A stretch of 51,148 nucleotides of DNA from CAYTGM01 sp964437365. GTDB taxonomy: Bacteria; Sumerlaeota; Sumerlaeia; SLMS01. The stretch's first letter is position 1. Each line of letters begins with the position of its first letter. Made by a program: the position numbers and the translations under genes. The stretch spans positions 1 to 51,148 of the forward strand of contig CAYTGM010000033.1 in assembly GCA_964437365.1 (NCBI GenBank), written 5' to 3'. This document shows positions 9,492 through 18,774 of this stretch, piece after piece. Below the pieces are notes generated by a model. That model was not told the DNA's origin. It searched no databases and saw only the letters and a list, made by a program, of their open reading frames with translations.

Positions 9492-11036
9492 ATGGCTGAA
9501 AAGTATATCAATCCACTCCGGGAAGAACGTCCCACAAGACGATCAGCCTCAGCTTGCACAATCGTCGTTCTCGGTGCGACTGGAGACCTGACATCGAGAA
9601 AACTTCTCCCAGCTTTGTACAACCTGGCTCGGCATGGACATTTGCCCAGCAGGTATTCCATCATCGGTTTCGCTCGGCGTGAGAAATCAGACGAAGAATT
9701 CCGTGACGATGTCTTTAACGATCTGAATGAGTTTTCCCGAACCAAGCCGGGCTCCCGTGAGGAGGCAGACTCATTCCTCGAGAATATCTACTATCATCAG
9801 GGACAGTTAGGAGAAGTAGAAGATTTCCAAGGCCTCCATAAGCGGATCGAAGAGGTTGAAGAGCAGAACAGTCTACCTCCAAACCGGTTGTTCTACTTTG
9901 CTATTTCACCAGAATTCTTTGAGTCTACCATCTATGCGCTTAAAGAAGCGAATCTCGCTCAACCCGACGATCCTGACGAAAACTGGACCCGTGTCATCAT
10001 CGAAAAACCCTTCGGTGAGGACCTCAAGACAGCGAGGGAATTGAACTCAAAAGTCCAGTCCGTTTTCAAAGAATCACAGGTTTATCGCATCGACCATTAC
10101 CTCGGAAAAGAAACGGTTCAAAATCTTCTCGCATTCCGCTTTGGGAACTCCATCTTCGAGCCTCTCTGGTCATCACGCTATATTGATCATATACAGATTA
10201 CCATGGCAGAAGAAGTCGGCATGCCAGGCAGAAGAGGTCAGTATTTTGACAAAGCAGGCATTCTGCGTGATGTCGTCCAAAACCATGTTCTCCAGCTGCT
10301 TTGTCTAACTACAATGGAGCCACCGGCTTCTCTTGATGCTGATTCTCTCCGAGATGAAAAAGTTCGTGTACTCCGTGCGATTCATTCCATGACCCCAGAG
10401 CTCGTCGAGAAGAATGTCGTTCGAGGGCAATATATACAGGGGTCCTTGCGAGGAGAGGAACTCGCAGCATACAGAGACGAGAATCTCGTCGATCCGAAGT
10501 CAGTCACTGAAACGTACGTAGCGATGCGACTCGAGCTGCATAACTGGCGCTGGGCAGGCATGCCGATCTTTCTCCGCTCAGGGAAGAGACTCTCGAAACG
10601 GGCGACAGAAATTGCCGTTGTCTTCAAGAGACCTCCGCATGAGATATTTGAAATTAACAATGAGTTCCGAAAGCCAAATACATTGGCCCTGCGTATTCAG
10701 CCAGATGAAGGGATCGCTGTTACCTTTGCAGCGAAGTACCCCGGCCTTGAAATGAATCTTCAACCTGTACAAATGGATTTCCGCTACGGGTCAAGTTTTG
10801 GTGCTGAATCACCGGAAGCCTACGAACGCCTTATCCTTGACTGCCTGATCGGTGATGGCTCTCTGTTCACCCGCGCCGATGAAGTTGAAGAAGCCTGGAG
10901 GATTTGTACCGAAATTCTCGAAGCCTGGGACGCAAACCAGCCTGATCAGATACCCATCTATGCCGCTGGTTCATGGGGACCGAAAGAAGCAGACGAACTC
11001 ATGAAAGATTGTATAACCGGCTGGCGACGATTATAG
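9492..11036 (+). CDS. zwf: Glucose-6-phosphate 1-dehydrogenase
   Basis: The 514-residue enzyme oxidises glucose 6-phosphate to 6-phosphogluconolactone with NADP, the entry to the oxidative pentose phosphate pathway. The N-terminal Rossmann motif is VVLGATGDLTSRKLLPALYN. The substrate-binding signature RIDHYLGKETVQN contains the catalytic His region, and the EKPFG segment precedes it. The C-terminal domain contains GKRLSKRATEI and NLQPVQMDF. Length fits the family. It is followed 23 bases later by alr on the same strand, with no pgl or gnd nearby, so the pairing with a cell-wall gene looks like transcriptional convenience. Confidence 0.97.
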   Translation: MAEKYINPLREERPTRRSASACTIVVLGATGDLTSRKLLPALYNLARHGHLPSRYSIIGFARREKSDEEFRDDVFNDLNEFSRTKPGSREEADSFLENIYYHQGQLGEVEDFQGLHKRIEEVEEQNSLPPNRLFYFAISPEFFESTIYALKEANLAQPDDPDENWTRVIIEKPFGEDLKTARELNSKVQSVFKESQVYRIDHYLGKETVQNLLAFRFGNSIFEPLWSSRYIDHIQITMAEEVGMPGRRGQYFDKAGILRDVVQNHVLQLLCLTTMEPPASLDADSLRDEKVRVLRAIHSMTPELVEKNVVRGQYIQGSLRGEELAAYRDENLVDPKSVTETYVAMRLELHNWRWAGMPIFLRSGKRLSKRATEIAVVFKRPPHEIFEINNEFRKPNTLALRIQPDEGIAVTFAAKYPGLEMNLQPVQMDFRYGSSFGAESPEAYERLILDCLIGDGSLFTRADEVEEAWRICTEILEAWDANQPDQIPIYAAGSWGPKEADELMKDCITGWRRL

Positions 11037-11059
11037 ACAACAACGGAGATTACTCAACA

Positions 11060-12205
11060 GTGGATCAACCCTCCAGCAATGATGGCCGGCCAACCAGAGC
11101 GGTCATCTCCCTCGAAGCCATTCGAAACAATGTCCGATTGGTCAGAGAAAAATGCAGCGGCTCTAAGGCAGAGGTGATGGCTGTGGTTAAGGCAAACGGC
11201 TACGGTCATGGCATGGAACAGGTTGCCAAAGCATCACTTGAAGCGGGAGCAACGAGTATTGGAGTCGCCACAAGCGATGAGGCACTGACGCTCCGTTCCC
11301 TCCCCCACTTCGAAGATACCATGATTCTTGTCATGGCTCCGGTCCTCCCAAATGAAGTCGGGCCATTGATCGAAAAGAATCTATCATTTTCTGTGGGGAG
11401 TACCGAGCTCTTGAAAGAGTCGGTTTCGATCGCAACCAGACTGAAAAAACCTGCTCGTATACATATACAGACAGATACAGGCATTGGCCGGGATGGTTTT
11501 TACTACAACGACCCAGCCTTGGAGGACATCGGTTCTGTGAAGGATCACATCGAAGGCCTGTTTACACATTTTGCCGTCAGCGATGAGACCGATGAAGAAT
11601 CTATTGAATTTACAAACCTGCAATGTGAGCGATTCGAAAGAGTCTATGCGTCCTTCAAGTCTCAGGGCTGCCATCCGATTCGTCATGCTGCGAATTCAGG
11701 AGCAGTCCTGCGCCACCCGCGAGCTCATTATGATATTGTCCGACCAGGAATCATGATCTACGGGCTTGAGCCCAACGACCACCCTGAACTCGAACCCCGG
11801 CTCCAGCAGGCGATGACACTTATTTCCTCTCTGTCAGCGATCCGCGAAATGAAGAAGGGTGACACGGTAAGCTATGGCAGAACCTGGGAGTTACCAGATG
11901 ACCGCCGTATCGGCATCATTCCCATCGGCTACGGAGATGGTTATTTCCGATACCTCTCCAACCAGGGACATGTTCTTGTGCATGGGAAGGAAGCACCCAT
12001 CAGAGGAAGAGTCTGCATGGATCAAATCATGGTTGATCTGAACGGTATCCCCGAAGCAAAGGTTGGGGATGAAGTCGTTCTCTGGGGAAAGCAGGAAAAC
12101 AATTCCATTGAAATTGAAGATATCGCGCGTATGTTGGGTACCATATCCTACGAGATAACCTGTTCTCTCACACCGAGGGTTCCCCGCACGTGGCTCAACG
12201 AATAG
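11060..12205 (+). CDS. alr: Alanine racemase
   Basis: A PLP-dependent enzyme that makes D-alanine for peptidoglycan. I start it at the GTG at 11060, behind GGAGA (11045-11049), giving 381 residues and no overlap with zwf; the longer open frame would overlap zwf by 64 bases and adds 29 residues not expected of the family. The PLP lysine lies in AVVKANGYGHG near residue 45. The barrel continues through IHIQTDTGIGRDGF, HAANSGAVL and RPGIMIYGL. The C-terminal domain has VSYGRTWELP, PIGYGDGY and the second catalytic-side motif GRVCMDQIMVDL. Ends in SLTPRVPRTWLNE. Confidence 0.96.
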   Translation: MDQPSSNDGRPTRAVISLEAIRNNVRLVREKCSGSKAEVMAVVKANGYGHGMEQVAKASLEAGATSIGVATSDEALTLRSLPHFEDTMILVMAPVLPNEVGPLIEKNLSFSVGSTELLKESVSIATRLKKPARIHIQTDTGIGRDGFYYNDPALEDIGSVKDHIEGLFTHFAVSDETDEESIEFTNLQCERFERVYASFKSQGCHPIRHAANSGAVLRHPRAHYDIVRPGIMIYGLEPNDHPELEPRLQQAMTLISSLSAIREMKKGDTVSYGRTWELPDDRRIGIIPIGYGDGYFRYLSNQGHVLVHGKEAPIRGRVCMDQIMVDLNGIPEAKVGDEVVLWGKQENNSIEIEDIARMLGTISYEITCSLTPRVPRTWLNE

Positions 12206-12522
12206 ATAAGAAACAATCACAGGCCTCCAGATTGTGCTGTCCCAAGCGTCTATCGCTTCGCGTCAGGAGGCGGTCCTTTTGGGTAAGCATCGGACTTGTC
12301 GTGAACAGATTTGTTTCTTTGCTCTTGCTTCTGGGGATCGTTGCCTGGAGCTACTCTATCTGGGGAAGCGAGGAATCCCCCCTGAGACATCTCTTATGGC
12401 CTCTACTTGTTCTGGCGATGATCGCGATGGTCTTGAGAATGTCCCTTTCTATTTATCGACGCTGGCTGAACCGTGCAGGAAAAATACTGAACAGAAAACT
12501 TGAGAACGCTAAGGCGTCCTGA
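12190..12522 (+). CDS. Small two-helix membrane protein of unknown function
   Basis: The open frame overlaps the end of alr by 16 bases and could encode up to 110 residues. Two clear hydrophobic helices (FVSLLLLLGIVAWSYSIW and LLWPLLVLAMIAMVL) are followed by a basic tail, RRWLNRAGKILNRKL. This pattern, and a terminator 12 bases after the stop, support a real gene at the end of the zwf-alr unit. The start is uncertain: an AGGAGG at 12264-12269 is not correctly placed for an in-frame ATG, and a GTG at 12301 would give 73 residues. I recognise no family. Confidence 0.5.
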   Translation: MAQRIDKKQSQASRLCCPKRLSLRVRRRSFWVSIGLVVNRFVSLLLLLGIVAWSYSIWGSEESPLRHLLWPLLVLAMIAMVLRMSLSIYRRWLNRAGKILNRKLENAKAS

Positions 12523-12533
12523 CAAAAAGAAGC

Positions 12534-12560
12534 CCGCCTGAAAGAGTTGATGTCAGGCGG
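12534..12560. terminator. Bidirectional intrinsic terminator between convergent units
   Basis: CCGCCTGA (12534-12541) pairs perfectly with TCAGGCGG (12553-12560). On the plus strand it is followed by a T-rich run (CTCTTTGTATTTCTCT); on the minus strand by GGCTTCTTTTTGTC. It can end both the zwf-alr unit and the convergent pseudopilin gene. Confidence 0.85.
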
Positions 12561-12591
12561 ACTCTTTGTATTTCTCTGGGTAGAAAGAAAC

Positions 12592-13236
12592 TTAGTTTAC
12601 AAAACCCATAGACGGTCCGAAATAGACAATGTCGCCACTCGAAATCGTTCCATTAGTCGGATCGTATAGCGCTGCGCCTTCTTCATCATCACCTTCTTTT
12701 GCAGAGTGATCATGCCCCTCACCCTCGTCGTGATCGAGGTCAGGACCGTGGCTCAAAAGAAGATATTGAATTGCCGAACCGGGTCTGGCTGAAATGTCGA
12801 AGATATATTCTTCGAACTCTTCGACACCCTCGTCTTTTTCGAGAGCAAATGCATAGGCTTTCGTGGAATAGTGATACTGATCATTCTCATTTCCTTGAGC
12901 TGGAAATGGTTCAGGAAAAAGACTTGTGATATAGGCGATCGGTGTGGTGATCTTTGTACTGATACGGGTTTCAAATATCTCAGGCGGACCAGAGGAAGTC
13001 CCAGAACGAGGATAAGGAAGAATCGGGTCACCTTCTTCATCTGCCACCAGTGGATATCGGTTGTTATCGACGTAATACGACTCAATGGCCGTTGCCATGG
13101 AGCGCATATCAGCTTTCGCTCGACTTACCTTCGCGCGCGTTTGAGCCTCGAGGAAATTCGGTACAGCAATCGCCGCCAGGATGGCAATAATGGCAACAAC
13201 GATCAGGAGCTCTATAAGAGTGAATGCTCTTTTCAT
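12592..13236 (-). CDS. Type II secretion/type IV pilus-like pseudopilin (GspG-like)
   Basis: The 214-residue protein begins with a class III leader, MKRA, then FTLIELLIVVAIIAILAAIA, the hydrophobic spine of pseudopilins with Glu5 present. The residue before the cleavage site is Ala rather than the usual Gly. QTRAKVSRAKADMRSMATAI and ESYYVDNNRYPL follow, as in GspG-like proteins of uncultured Gram-negative phyla. The C-terminus has LLLSHGPD, then an unusual Asp/Glu/His-rich loop (about 165-190), then YDPTNGTISSGDIVYFG. It stands alone: no prepilin peptidase, ATPase or secretin gene is near, so it is probably processed and assembled by machinery encoded elsewhere. Confidence 0.88.
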   Translation of the reverse strand: MKRAFTLIELLIVVAIIAILAAIAVPNFLEAQTRAKVSRAKADMRSMATAIESYYVDNNRYPLVADEEGDPILPYPRSGTSSGPPEIFETRISTKITTPIAYITSLFPEPFPAQGNENDQYHYSTKAYAFALEKDEGVEEFEEYIFDISARPGSAIQYLLLSHGPDLDHDEGEGHDHSAKEGDDEEGAALYDPTNGTISSGDIVYFGPSMGFVN

Positions 13237-13464
13237 TTTAGTATTCCTTTCTCGTCATGCTCGCAGGTGCAGCATAACTGAAGAGAGGTTGGAATATGGT
13301 AGAGGTCCATCAGCTTTCTGTATTTAATAAAAGAGAAAGAATACTGACAGCTCTGCCATTATTCGACGAACATTGATGAATGCATTTGATGCACACCCAG
13401 GAATGACTTGAGCACACATCAGTTCCATCAACGACTAATCATATAGACAGATGTTTGATTAAAG

Positions 13465-13755
13465 TTATGCGACAGGTGGTCCGCGCTGATCAGGACACTC
13501 TAAGATGATTGGTGAAGTATCATTCTCAACATAGGTGAGAAGCTGATTAGAGACCAGAATAAACTGCTGTGGGAATTCATAGCTGACTTCGATTCCCTCT
13601 GGGTCAGCCAAATAATGACAAACAAGACATTCCTGACATTCTTCATGTTCATCAAGATGAACAAGCGGGTGGAAAACAAAGAGGAAAGCCGCAAGTGCCG
13701 TGATAATGCACGCGGGTTTTCTGAGTGTTTTGAGGAAACCGCCCTCGAAGATCAT
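13465..13755 (-). CDS. Small membrane-anchored or exported Cys/His-rich protein, unknown function
   Basis: From the ATG at 13755 (AGGA just upstream) the product has 96 residues; the open frame extends to 13815. One hydrophobic segment (PACIITALAAFLFVF) is followed directly by HPLVHLDEHEECQECLVCH, with four Cys/His pairs in 20 residues. CLVCH also fits the heme-c consensus CxxCH, but the second CxxC (CQEC) suggests metal binding instead. The arrangement recalls small periplasmic DUF2946-type proteins of metal loci, though no metal genes are near. The rest (YEFPQQFILVSNQLL) shows no motif. Function unassigned. Confidence 0.55.
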   Translation of the reverse strand: MIFEGGFLKTLRKPACIITALAAFLFVFHPLVHLDEHEECQECLVCHYLADPEGIEVSYEFPQQFILVSNQLLTYVENDTSPIILECPDQRGPPVA

Positions 13756-13874
13756 TCCTAGTTCCTGGACAGGCAAAGGATATCGTTCAGGCCTGCGTGA
13801 ACGATTAACACACAAAGCAGACCCAGCCAGTCAATGCATTTGTACTTATCAAAGTTTCTGCAGGCTCTAAAAAG

Positions 13875-14720
13875 TTAATCGGCACGCCTGAGCAACTTAA
13901 CAGCTTCGATCACATCATCTTCGAAATGAAGCCCGCGCGTGCTGCCGATGTTATCATTCAATGTATCGATGAAAAGCAATCCTGCGAACCAGTCCCAAAG
14001 CTGAAAAGGATGAACTTTGACATTGGCGGAAATCAGCCCGGCTTGAGCTTCAGCGCCAACGGCCCAATAGTCTTTGTCTCTTTGGAAAGGCAACGAACTT
14101 GGCTTCTTGAGGCCCACACCACCATAACTATAGGAATTCAAACCACCCGTATTGACCGTCGTCTGAAGCAGCACCCGCATTTGAACGGGCAGGAAGTCGA
14201 TAAAGTCTTCAATGGCAAGCTTTGTCCCGATATGACGATTTCGAAAGCCGATCATGGTATTTCCAGCAGAGAACTGCGCACCTGCGCTCAGCGCTTCCGT
14301 TATTTGCACCTTAGCCCCAGCCCCGATACAGACTCCCACCTCGATAGTAAATATATCGAGGAAGTCGGTCACAAAATTGACAGGCCATAACAGGACTTTG
14401 GTGAAGGCACCAGCATTCCTGCTTTCCCTCAATGCATAGTTGGATCCCAGCATGGGGCGTTCTTCAAACCGGATCAGATCACCATTTGCCTCGATGGCTC
14501 TTTTCTTTAGATCGAAGGCGGTCTCATCAACTGGATTCACGTCCAATAGAACAAGTGAGAGGGCATAAGCTTCAGTGTTTTCATTGTTTTCGAGATGCTG
14601 CTCAGCTGCATCGACCACCAGGTTATATGATCTTTCAAACCTCTCCGGAGACACTTTGCTGACACAAGAAGTCATCAGGAGGACAGGAACCACACAATAA
14701 AGGAAAATGAGAATTCGCAT
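13875..14720 (-). CDS. Putative outer-membrane-associated lipoprotein, unknown function
   Basis: The 281-residue product starts MRILIFLYCVVPVLLMTSC: a short n-region, a hydrophobic core and a Cys at about 19 that resembles a lipobox, so lipid attachment is likely. Residues about 30-75 (VVDAAEQHLENNENTEAYALSLV) look like a helical, TPR-like segment. Downstream there are Gly-rich alternating stretches (VGVCIGAGAKVQITEALSAG and later VGAEAQAGLISANVKV) typical of small beta-sheet or barrel-like envelope proteins. I do not recognise a family. It is the middle member of a minus-strand run of envelope genes but has its own 150-base upstream gap. Confidence 0.7.
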   Translation of the reverse strand: MRILIFLYCVVPVLLMTSCVSKVSPERFERSYNLVVDAAEQHLENNENTEAYALSLVLLDVNPVDETAFDLKKRAIEANGDLIRFEERPMLGSNYALRESRNAGAFTKVLLWPVNFVTDFLDIFTIEVGVCIGAGAKVQITEALSAGAQFSAGNTMIGFRNRHIGTKLAIEDFIDFLPVQMRVLLQTTVNTGGLNSYSYGGVGLKKPSSLPFQRDKDYWAVGAEAQAGLISANVKVHPFQLWDWFAGLLFIDTLNDNIGSTRGLHFEDDVIEAVKLLRRAD

Positions 14721-14924
14721 AGAAACTTACCTGCTGCCTTTCACGATCTGTGATGAGCTCCAGAATTGCGGGAGCATAAGCTTGATTTGTCCAAGCTTTT
14801 GATCATCACATAGAAAGGCAACAGAATTCATTTTCAATGTCTAAGAACATGCATGTGAAAAGTGCTCGTTGACTAACTTTCTGATCCTGTCAAGACGGGT
14901 TCTTTAGACTCTGATGCGGAATCT

Positions 14925-17009
14925 TCAACCAGGAGTCTCAGGAGGTCCCTCCGTTTTGACTCTCTTCAATGTCTTCAGGAGTTCACGCAGATCACGAAAA
15001 CCACCCCATAGAAACCAGACGACGGTGACACACCCAACGGCAATCGTGACACCCTGCTGAAAAATCCAATACTTCGCCCACCCATCATCAGTACCTGTAT
15101 AGACCATTACTGTTAAATCTCTCAAAAAATCGGGAATCCAAGCATGAATCACAGACCCTTCATCATTGCGATGAATCAACCCTAGCAATGTACCAACAAT
15201 GAATATTACGAACCAGAAAAGCATCCAGGCAAGAATAGAATAAGCAATGAACTTATCGAAGGTCGTATACTCTTTATCTATACCCATTGCCTTTTGCCAG
15301 ATAGGACGATCTTCAAGACGCTCCTCCACTTCCTGGTCAAGTTCATGGTCCTGCTTCACGCGGTACTTCCCACGATTCAGAAGCTTGTCCATATTAAAAT
15401 CCGGTTCAGGTTTGGATAATAATGAGAACAATATGAACATCGTCACTGCTGTAATAGAGGCGAAGAACATACACTCAGCTCCATCCCACATGAATGAATC
15501 TCCGAAGAAATCAACAAAGGTTGAACCGGGATACATATCCTGAAGTTTCGGGAGAATGATCGGGTAGAAAATGTTATTAAGAAGAACACCGGTGACAGCC
15601 AGCAACGAACCTGTAATCATCCCCGCCCAGGCACCCTGCTTGGTAGCGCGTTTCCAGTAGAAGCCACCGATAATGACACTCCCCGCACCCCCAATGTAAA
15701 TTGCCCCGGTGATAGCCCAATACATGAATATATATTCATAGAGAGGAAAGATCATTCCGAAGACCCAGACGAAGACAGCAACACCGAAAATCGATTTTTT
15801 TAGAAGTCCCAGATGCTGCTCTGGCGCGAGCTCATTCTGATTCGTCAGGGGTAGATAGACATCCTGAATAAAGATACTCCCCCACGAGTGTAAGTAAGTA
15901 TCATCGGTAGATATGGCGGCGGCCAGCATGGCGGCAACGAAGAGGCCCGTCATTCCGATCGGCAGCATCTTGCTCATGATGATTGGAACTTCCAGCTGGC
16001 GCTGGAGTCCTTCATCACCGAGGTTCTCGATAGCAGCCTGGGCAATCGCTGCCTCCGCTTCATAATTCGAACTGTTCATGATCATATAGGCGAACATAGG
16101 AATAAGCGCGATAACCGCCCACGTCCCTGTCTGGCGCCAGGCACCAAGAATACGAGCCATTTTGGCCTCATGGGGAGATCTCGCGGAACAATTATATCCT
16201 TGATTACCCTGCCATGCCATATAGCTATATATAGCATTAAAGGCCATGATTAAAAAGAAACCGAGAGTAAAGTCAGGCAATTTATCTTGATCAAATGGGT
16301 TCAACATCGACTGCCCGCCGTCGGCATTCGCCACTTTCATCGATTCGAATAGATCTGAGATTCCGAACTTCCAGAGAAGAATGAAGAGCAACATCAGGAA
16401 TACAATATTTACATATTGAGCCTGGAGAAAGTCCGTCACCATAATCGCAATCTGACCACCTCTAAACGTAATGACGAGTGCAGTACAAAGAAGTACCGCC
16501 ATGACAAAGCCCAGCGTCACGTTCACAGTAAATTCTCCGATATTAAAGGTGATTTCCGGGATTCCACAAAAGTAGATAAAGAACCGGGCTGTTACTTGAG
16601 GGAAAACGCCATAATTGATGATTCCAGCGATAAATGCGAGGATACCAGCAAAGATTCGAAATCGACGACTGTATCGTTTCTCATAGAATTCCGCAATGGT
16701 CATCACCCTAGACTCGCGGAATCGGTAAATGATAAATCCGGTAAGTGGGAGAATCAGCATAATGGGAGCCATTATGTTCGACCACCAGGCCCCACCAAAA
16801 CCTGATCCATAGTACTGCTGAAAGGTCGCGATAATGCCGATGGCCCCAAGGCCTGCCATTCCATCGGCGAGGGTCAGAAGGTATCGTCCGGCGCAGCGGT
16901 TGGCTGCCAGGAAATCATCAACACCTTTCACATATTGCTTTGTTTTGTAAGCAATGAATCCGAGAACACAAAATACAAGTAGTACGATAATCCAGTCTAA
17001 GAGTGCCAT
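14925..17009 (-). CDS. Sodium:solute symporter family (SSS) transporter
   Basis: The 694-residue transporter has about thirteen to fifteen membrane helices. The first helix, MALLDWIIVLLVFCVLGFIAY, and the YVKGVDDFLAANR segment, then FYEKRYSRRFRIFAG, are characteristic of the SSS/SGLT fold. The unwound-helix stretch AAMLAAAISTDDTYLHSWGS matches the sodium-site helix 8 region (Ser/Thr ligands). A long C-terminal extension with further helices and a charged cytoplasmic loop (KLLNRGKYRVKQDHELDQEV) makes it longer than the 500-residue minimum. Substrate cannot be told; the group includes sugar, amino acid and solute carriers in related phyla. Confidence 0.9.
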   Translation of the reverse strand: MALLDWIIVLLVFCVLGFIAYKTKQYVKGVDDFLAANRCAGRYLLTLADGMAGLGAIGIIATFQQYYGSGFGGAWWSNIMAPIMLILPLTGFIIYRFRESRVMTIAEFYEKRYSRRFRIFAGILAFIAGIINYGVFPQVTARFFIYFCGIPEITFNIGEFTVNVTLGFVMAVLLCTALVITFRGGQIAIMVTDFLQAQYVNIVFLMLLFILLWKFGISDLFESMKVANADGGQSMLNPFDQDKLPDFTLGFFLIMAFNAIYSYMAWQGNQGYNCSARSPHEAKMARILGAWRQTGTWAVIALIPMFAYMIMNSSNYEAEAAIAQAAIENLGDEGLQRQLEVPIIMSKMLPIGMTGLFVAAMLAAAISTDDTYLHSWGSIFIQDVYLPLTNQNELAPEQHLGLLKKSIFGVAVFVWVFGMIFPLYEYIFMYWAITGAIYIGGAGSVIIGGFYWKRATKQGAWAGMITGSLLAVTGVLLNNIFYPIILPKLQDMYPGSTFVDFFGDSFMWDGAECMFFASITAVTMFILFSLLSKPEPDFNMDKLLNRGKYRVKQDHELDQEVEERLEDRPIWQKAMGIDKEYTTFDKFIAYSILAWMLFWFVIFIVGTLLGLIHRNDEGSVIHAWIPDFLRDLTVMVYTGTDDGWAKYWIFQQGVTIAVGCVTVVWFLWGGFRDLRELLKTLKRVKTEGPPETPG

Positions 17010-17769
17010 GTTGTGTCATTTCTACGAGGAGTGCTTAATCATTTAAGTATCATTCAGGACAATGCTCTCCCCACTCCCAATGTCGCAAGGAATTTCTCTA
17101 TCGGATCCACTCTCGGAATCAGATGTCGAATGAACACTGAACGAAACAGATGGCCCCGGCTCCAATCAAGCATAGGCATAGTGGTACTGTGTGGAGGCCT
17201 GCGTGTGCTCGAAAGCTGCCTCTTGCAGCCTGCCTGCGGGTAGCAATAAAGAATTTTGAGAGTGACTCTAACACACGCACTCATGCAAGGGATGCTACCA
17301 GTATCGATGCATGTTCGATGCATCATCGAACCACTGGAATGCATCCAGGATGGTTGCATCGTGATTTGAACAATGACCCATGTCGCTATAAGATGCTGTT
17401 CATCTCTGCATGATTTTTCTTGTAGGTATAGAGCGTCTGTCAAAATTCCTGTCAGATACCAGCTGGCTGCGAGCAGTCCCTTGAACAGTCCGAAATCTTC
17501 GAAATAGCAGCAACATTCCTAATGTTTTGAGAATGCTAAGTGGTCCACTCCCGCTCACCATCTATTCGGATATTCATTCTTGCAGCCTATCTAGAGGAAT
17601 CATCATGGAAAGCTCCTCACCCCTTCATACTCCCCCGGTAGCTCGTCCTTCTTATTGGGACTTGTGCCCAAATCTTTTCTCTGAAAGATTGAATACAGAA
17701 ACCAGACAATTAGTAGGAAAGTGTTCTTCACTTTAGTTAGATCAGGCCCAGAAAGGCAGTGTCTTCAAC
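17010..17769. other. Long divergent intergenic region with an inverted repeat and element copy A
   Basis: The region lies between the symporter and a plus-strand membrane protein gene. It holds a perfect inverted repeat at 17314-17330 (TTCGATG-CAT-CATCGAA) overlapping two direct TCGATGCAT copies, a plausible operator about 300 bases upstream of the symporter start. Copy A of the repeated ~104-nt element lies at 17462-17565. Open frames here (for example 17054-17443, minus) lack family signals and I do not call them. Confidence 0.5.
17462..17565. repeat. Dispersed ~104-nt element, copy A (possible structured RNA)
   Basis: It begins GCTGGCTGCGAGCAGT and ends CTCCCGCTCACCATCTAT. A second copy lies at 22361-22463 with the same ends and partial similarity in the middle (shared TTGA, GAAA, TCGAA and TAGCA blocks). 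Both copies sit in divergent intergenic regions, so the functional strand is not known. The first 16 bases can form a small CTG-YRAG-CAG hairpin in both copies, with the loop bases varying. Confidence 0.6.
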
Positions 17770-18774
17770 ATGAGTCAGACATCTCAGTGGACATACGGAG
17801 AAATAGGGTCGGCTGCTGTATCGCGGACAGTATCTTTCTTTTCTCCTTTTGATTTTAAGAGGTTCATCTGCATCCTCTTTATCGTTTGGCTGGCAAGTCT
17901 GTCCGGTGGCGGAGGTGCTGGCTTTGGAAGCAACTTCAACCCGGGTGGAAACGTTCCTCCTGGTCAGGACTTCGATGAGGTTCTTCGGGAGACCGTCAGT
18001 TGGATTCAACAGAACTGGAGCTTCTTTGTTACCATAGGAACAGTCGTTCTGGGAGTCATCTATGGGTTCTTTATTCTGTTTCTCTGGCTTGGAACACGAG
18101 GAAAGTTTCTTCTTAGTTACAGTCTGATTACGGGTGAAACGGAGATTGCTCTCCCCTGGCGGGAATATTCCAAACAGGGAAATCAGTTTTTCCTGCTCTT
18201 TCTGCTGATTGACTTCAGTTTGCTGACGATGATGCTTGGTTTTATCTTTGTCCTCGGTTATCAGGTCTATCAGAACGTGAATAACGAAATACTGTTTGAG
18301 GATTACGCTGGGGAACTCGCCATGATGGCGGTCCCCTTCAGCATCTTCTATTTCATCATTGTTTTTGTTTTCTGGATTTTCAAATACCTGATGGCTGATT
18401 TTACGATCCCCTATATAGTCAAGAACAGGGCCAGTCTCGGTGAAGGGATTTCTGCCATTTCTCGTCTGATTAAGGAGAACACTGCAGATGTGATCGTCTT
18501 TATGCTTTACAAGTTTGGTCTCAGTATTGTCTGTGGGCTGTGCATCATCATTACCACGATGATTTTCTGCGTGTCGACCTGTTGCCTTGGGGTGTATATA
18601 CCTGTCATCAACATGATCCCGGCACTTCCGTTCATCCTGTTTCTTGAACTTCTACCTCTCTTCTTCATGAATCGCTTTGGCGGGAATTATGTAATGATAG
18701 AACAGAGTTCAAATAATACCCCTCAAAACAATTATCTGGAAGGACCACCCGATGCTCCGGTATGGCATAGTTAG
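17770..18774 (+). CDS. Multi-pass membrane protein of unknown function
   Basis: The 334-residue protein starts at the ATG at 17770. After a soluble N-terminus come a first helix (FICILFIVWLASLSG), a Gly/Asn-rich periplasmic-style loop, and then about five further helices, with charged connecting loops such as KYLMADFTIPYIVKNRASLGE. The amphipathic ISAISRLIKENTADVIVFML stretch resembles the conserved core of large DUF-type integral membrane proteins (glycerophosphodiester-phosphodiesterase membrane-domain-like), but I cannot name it securely. Its end overlaps the next gene by 23 bases, indicating translational coupling to the yfcE-like phosphoesterase. Confidence 0.75.
   Translation: MSQTSQWTYGEIGSAAVSRTVSFFSPFDFKRFICILFIVWLASLSGGGGAGFGSNFNPGGNVPPGQDFDEVLRETVSWIQQNWSFFVTIGTVVLGVIYGFFILFLWLGTRGKFLLSYSLITGETEIALPWREYSKQGNQFFLLFLLIDFSLLTMMLGFIFVLGYQVYQNVNNEILFEDYAGELAMMAVPFSIFYFIIVFVFWIFKYLMADFTIPYIVKNRASLGEGISAISRLIKENTADVIVFMLYKFGLSIVCGLCIIITTMIFCVSTCCLGVYIPVINMIPALPFILFLELLPLFFMNRFGGNYVMIEQSSNNTPQNNYLEGPPDAPVWHS

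Noticed and set aside
13465..13755. Small Cys/His protein as a cytochrome c
   Set aside because: A CxxCH is present but overlaps a CQEC pair, and no axial-ligand region follows; metal binding is at least as likely.
17054..17443. 129-residue open frame on the minus strand
   Set aside because: No family motif, mixed composition, no good ribosome binding site; lies in a divergent intergenic region next to the repeated element.
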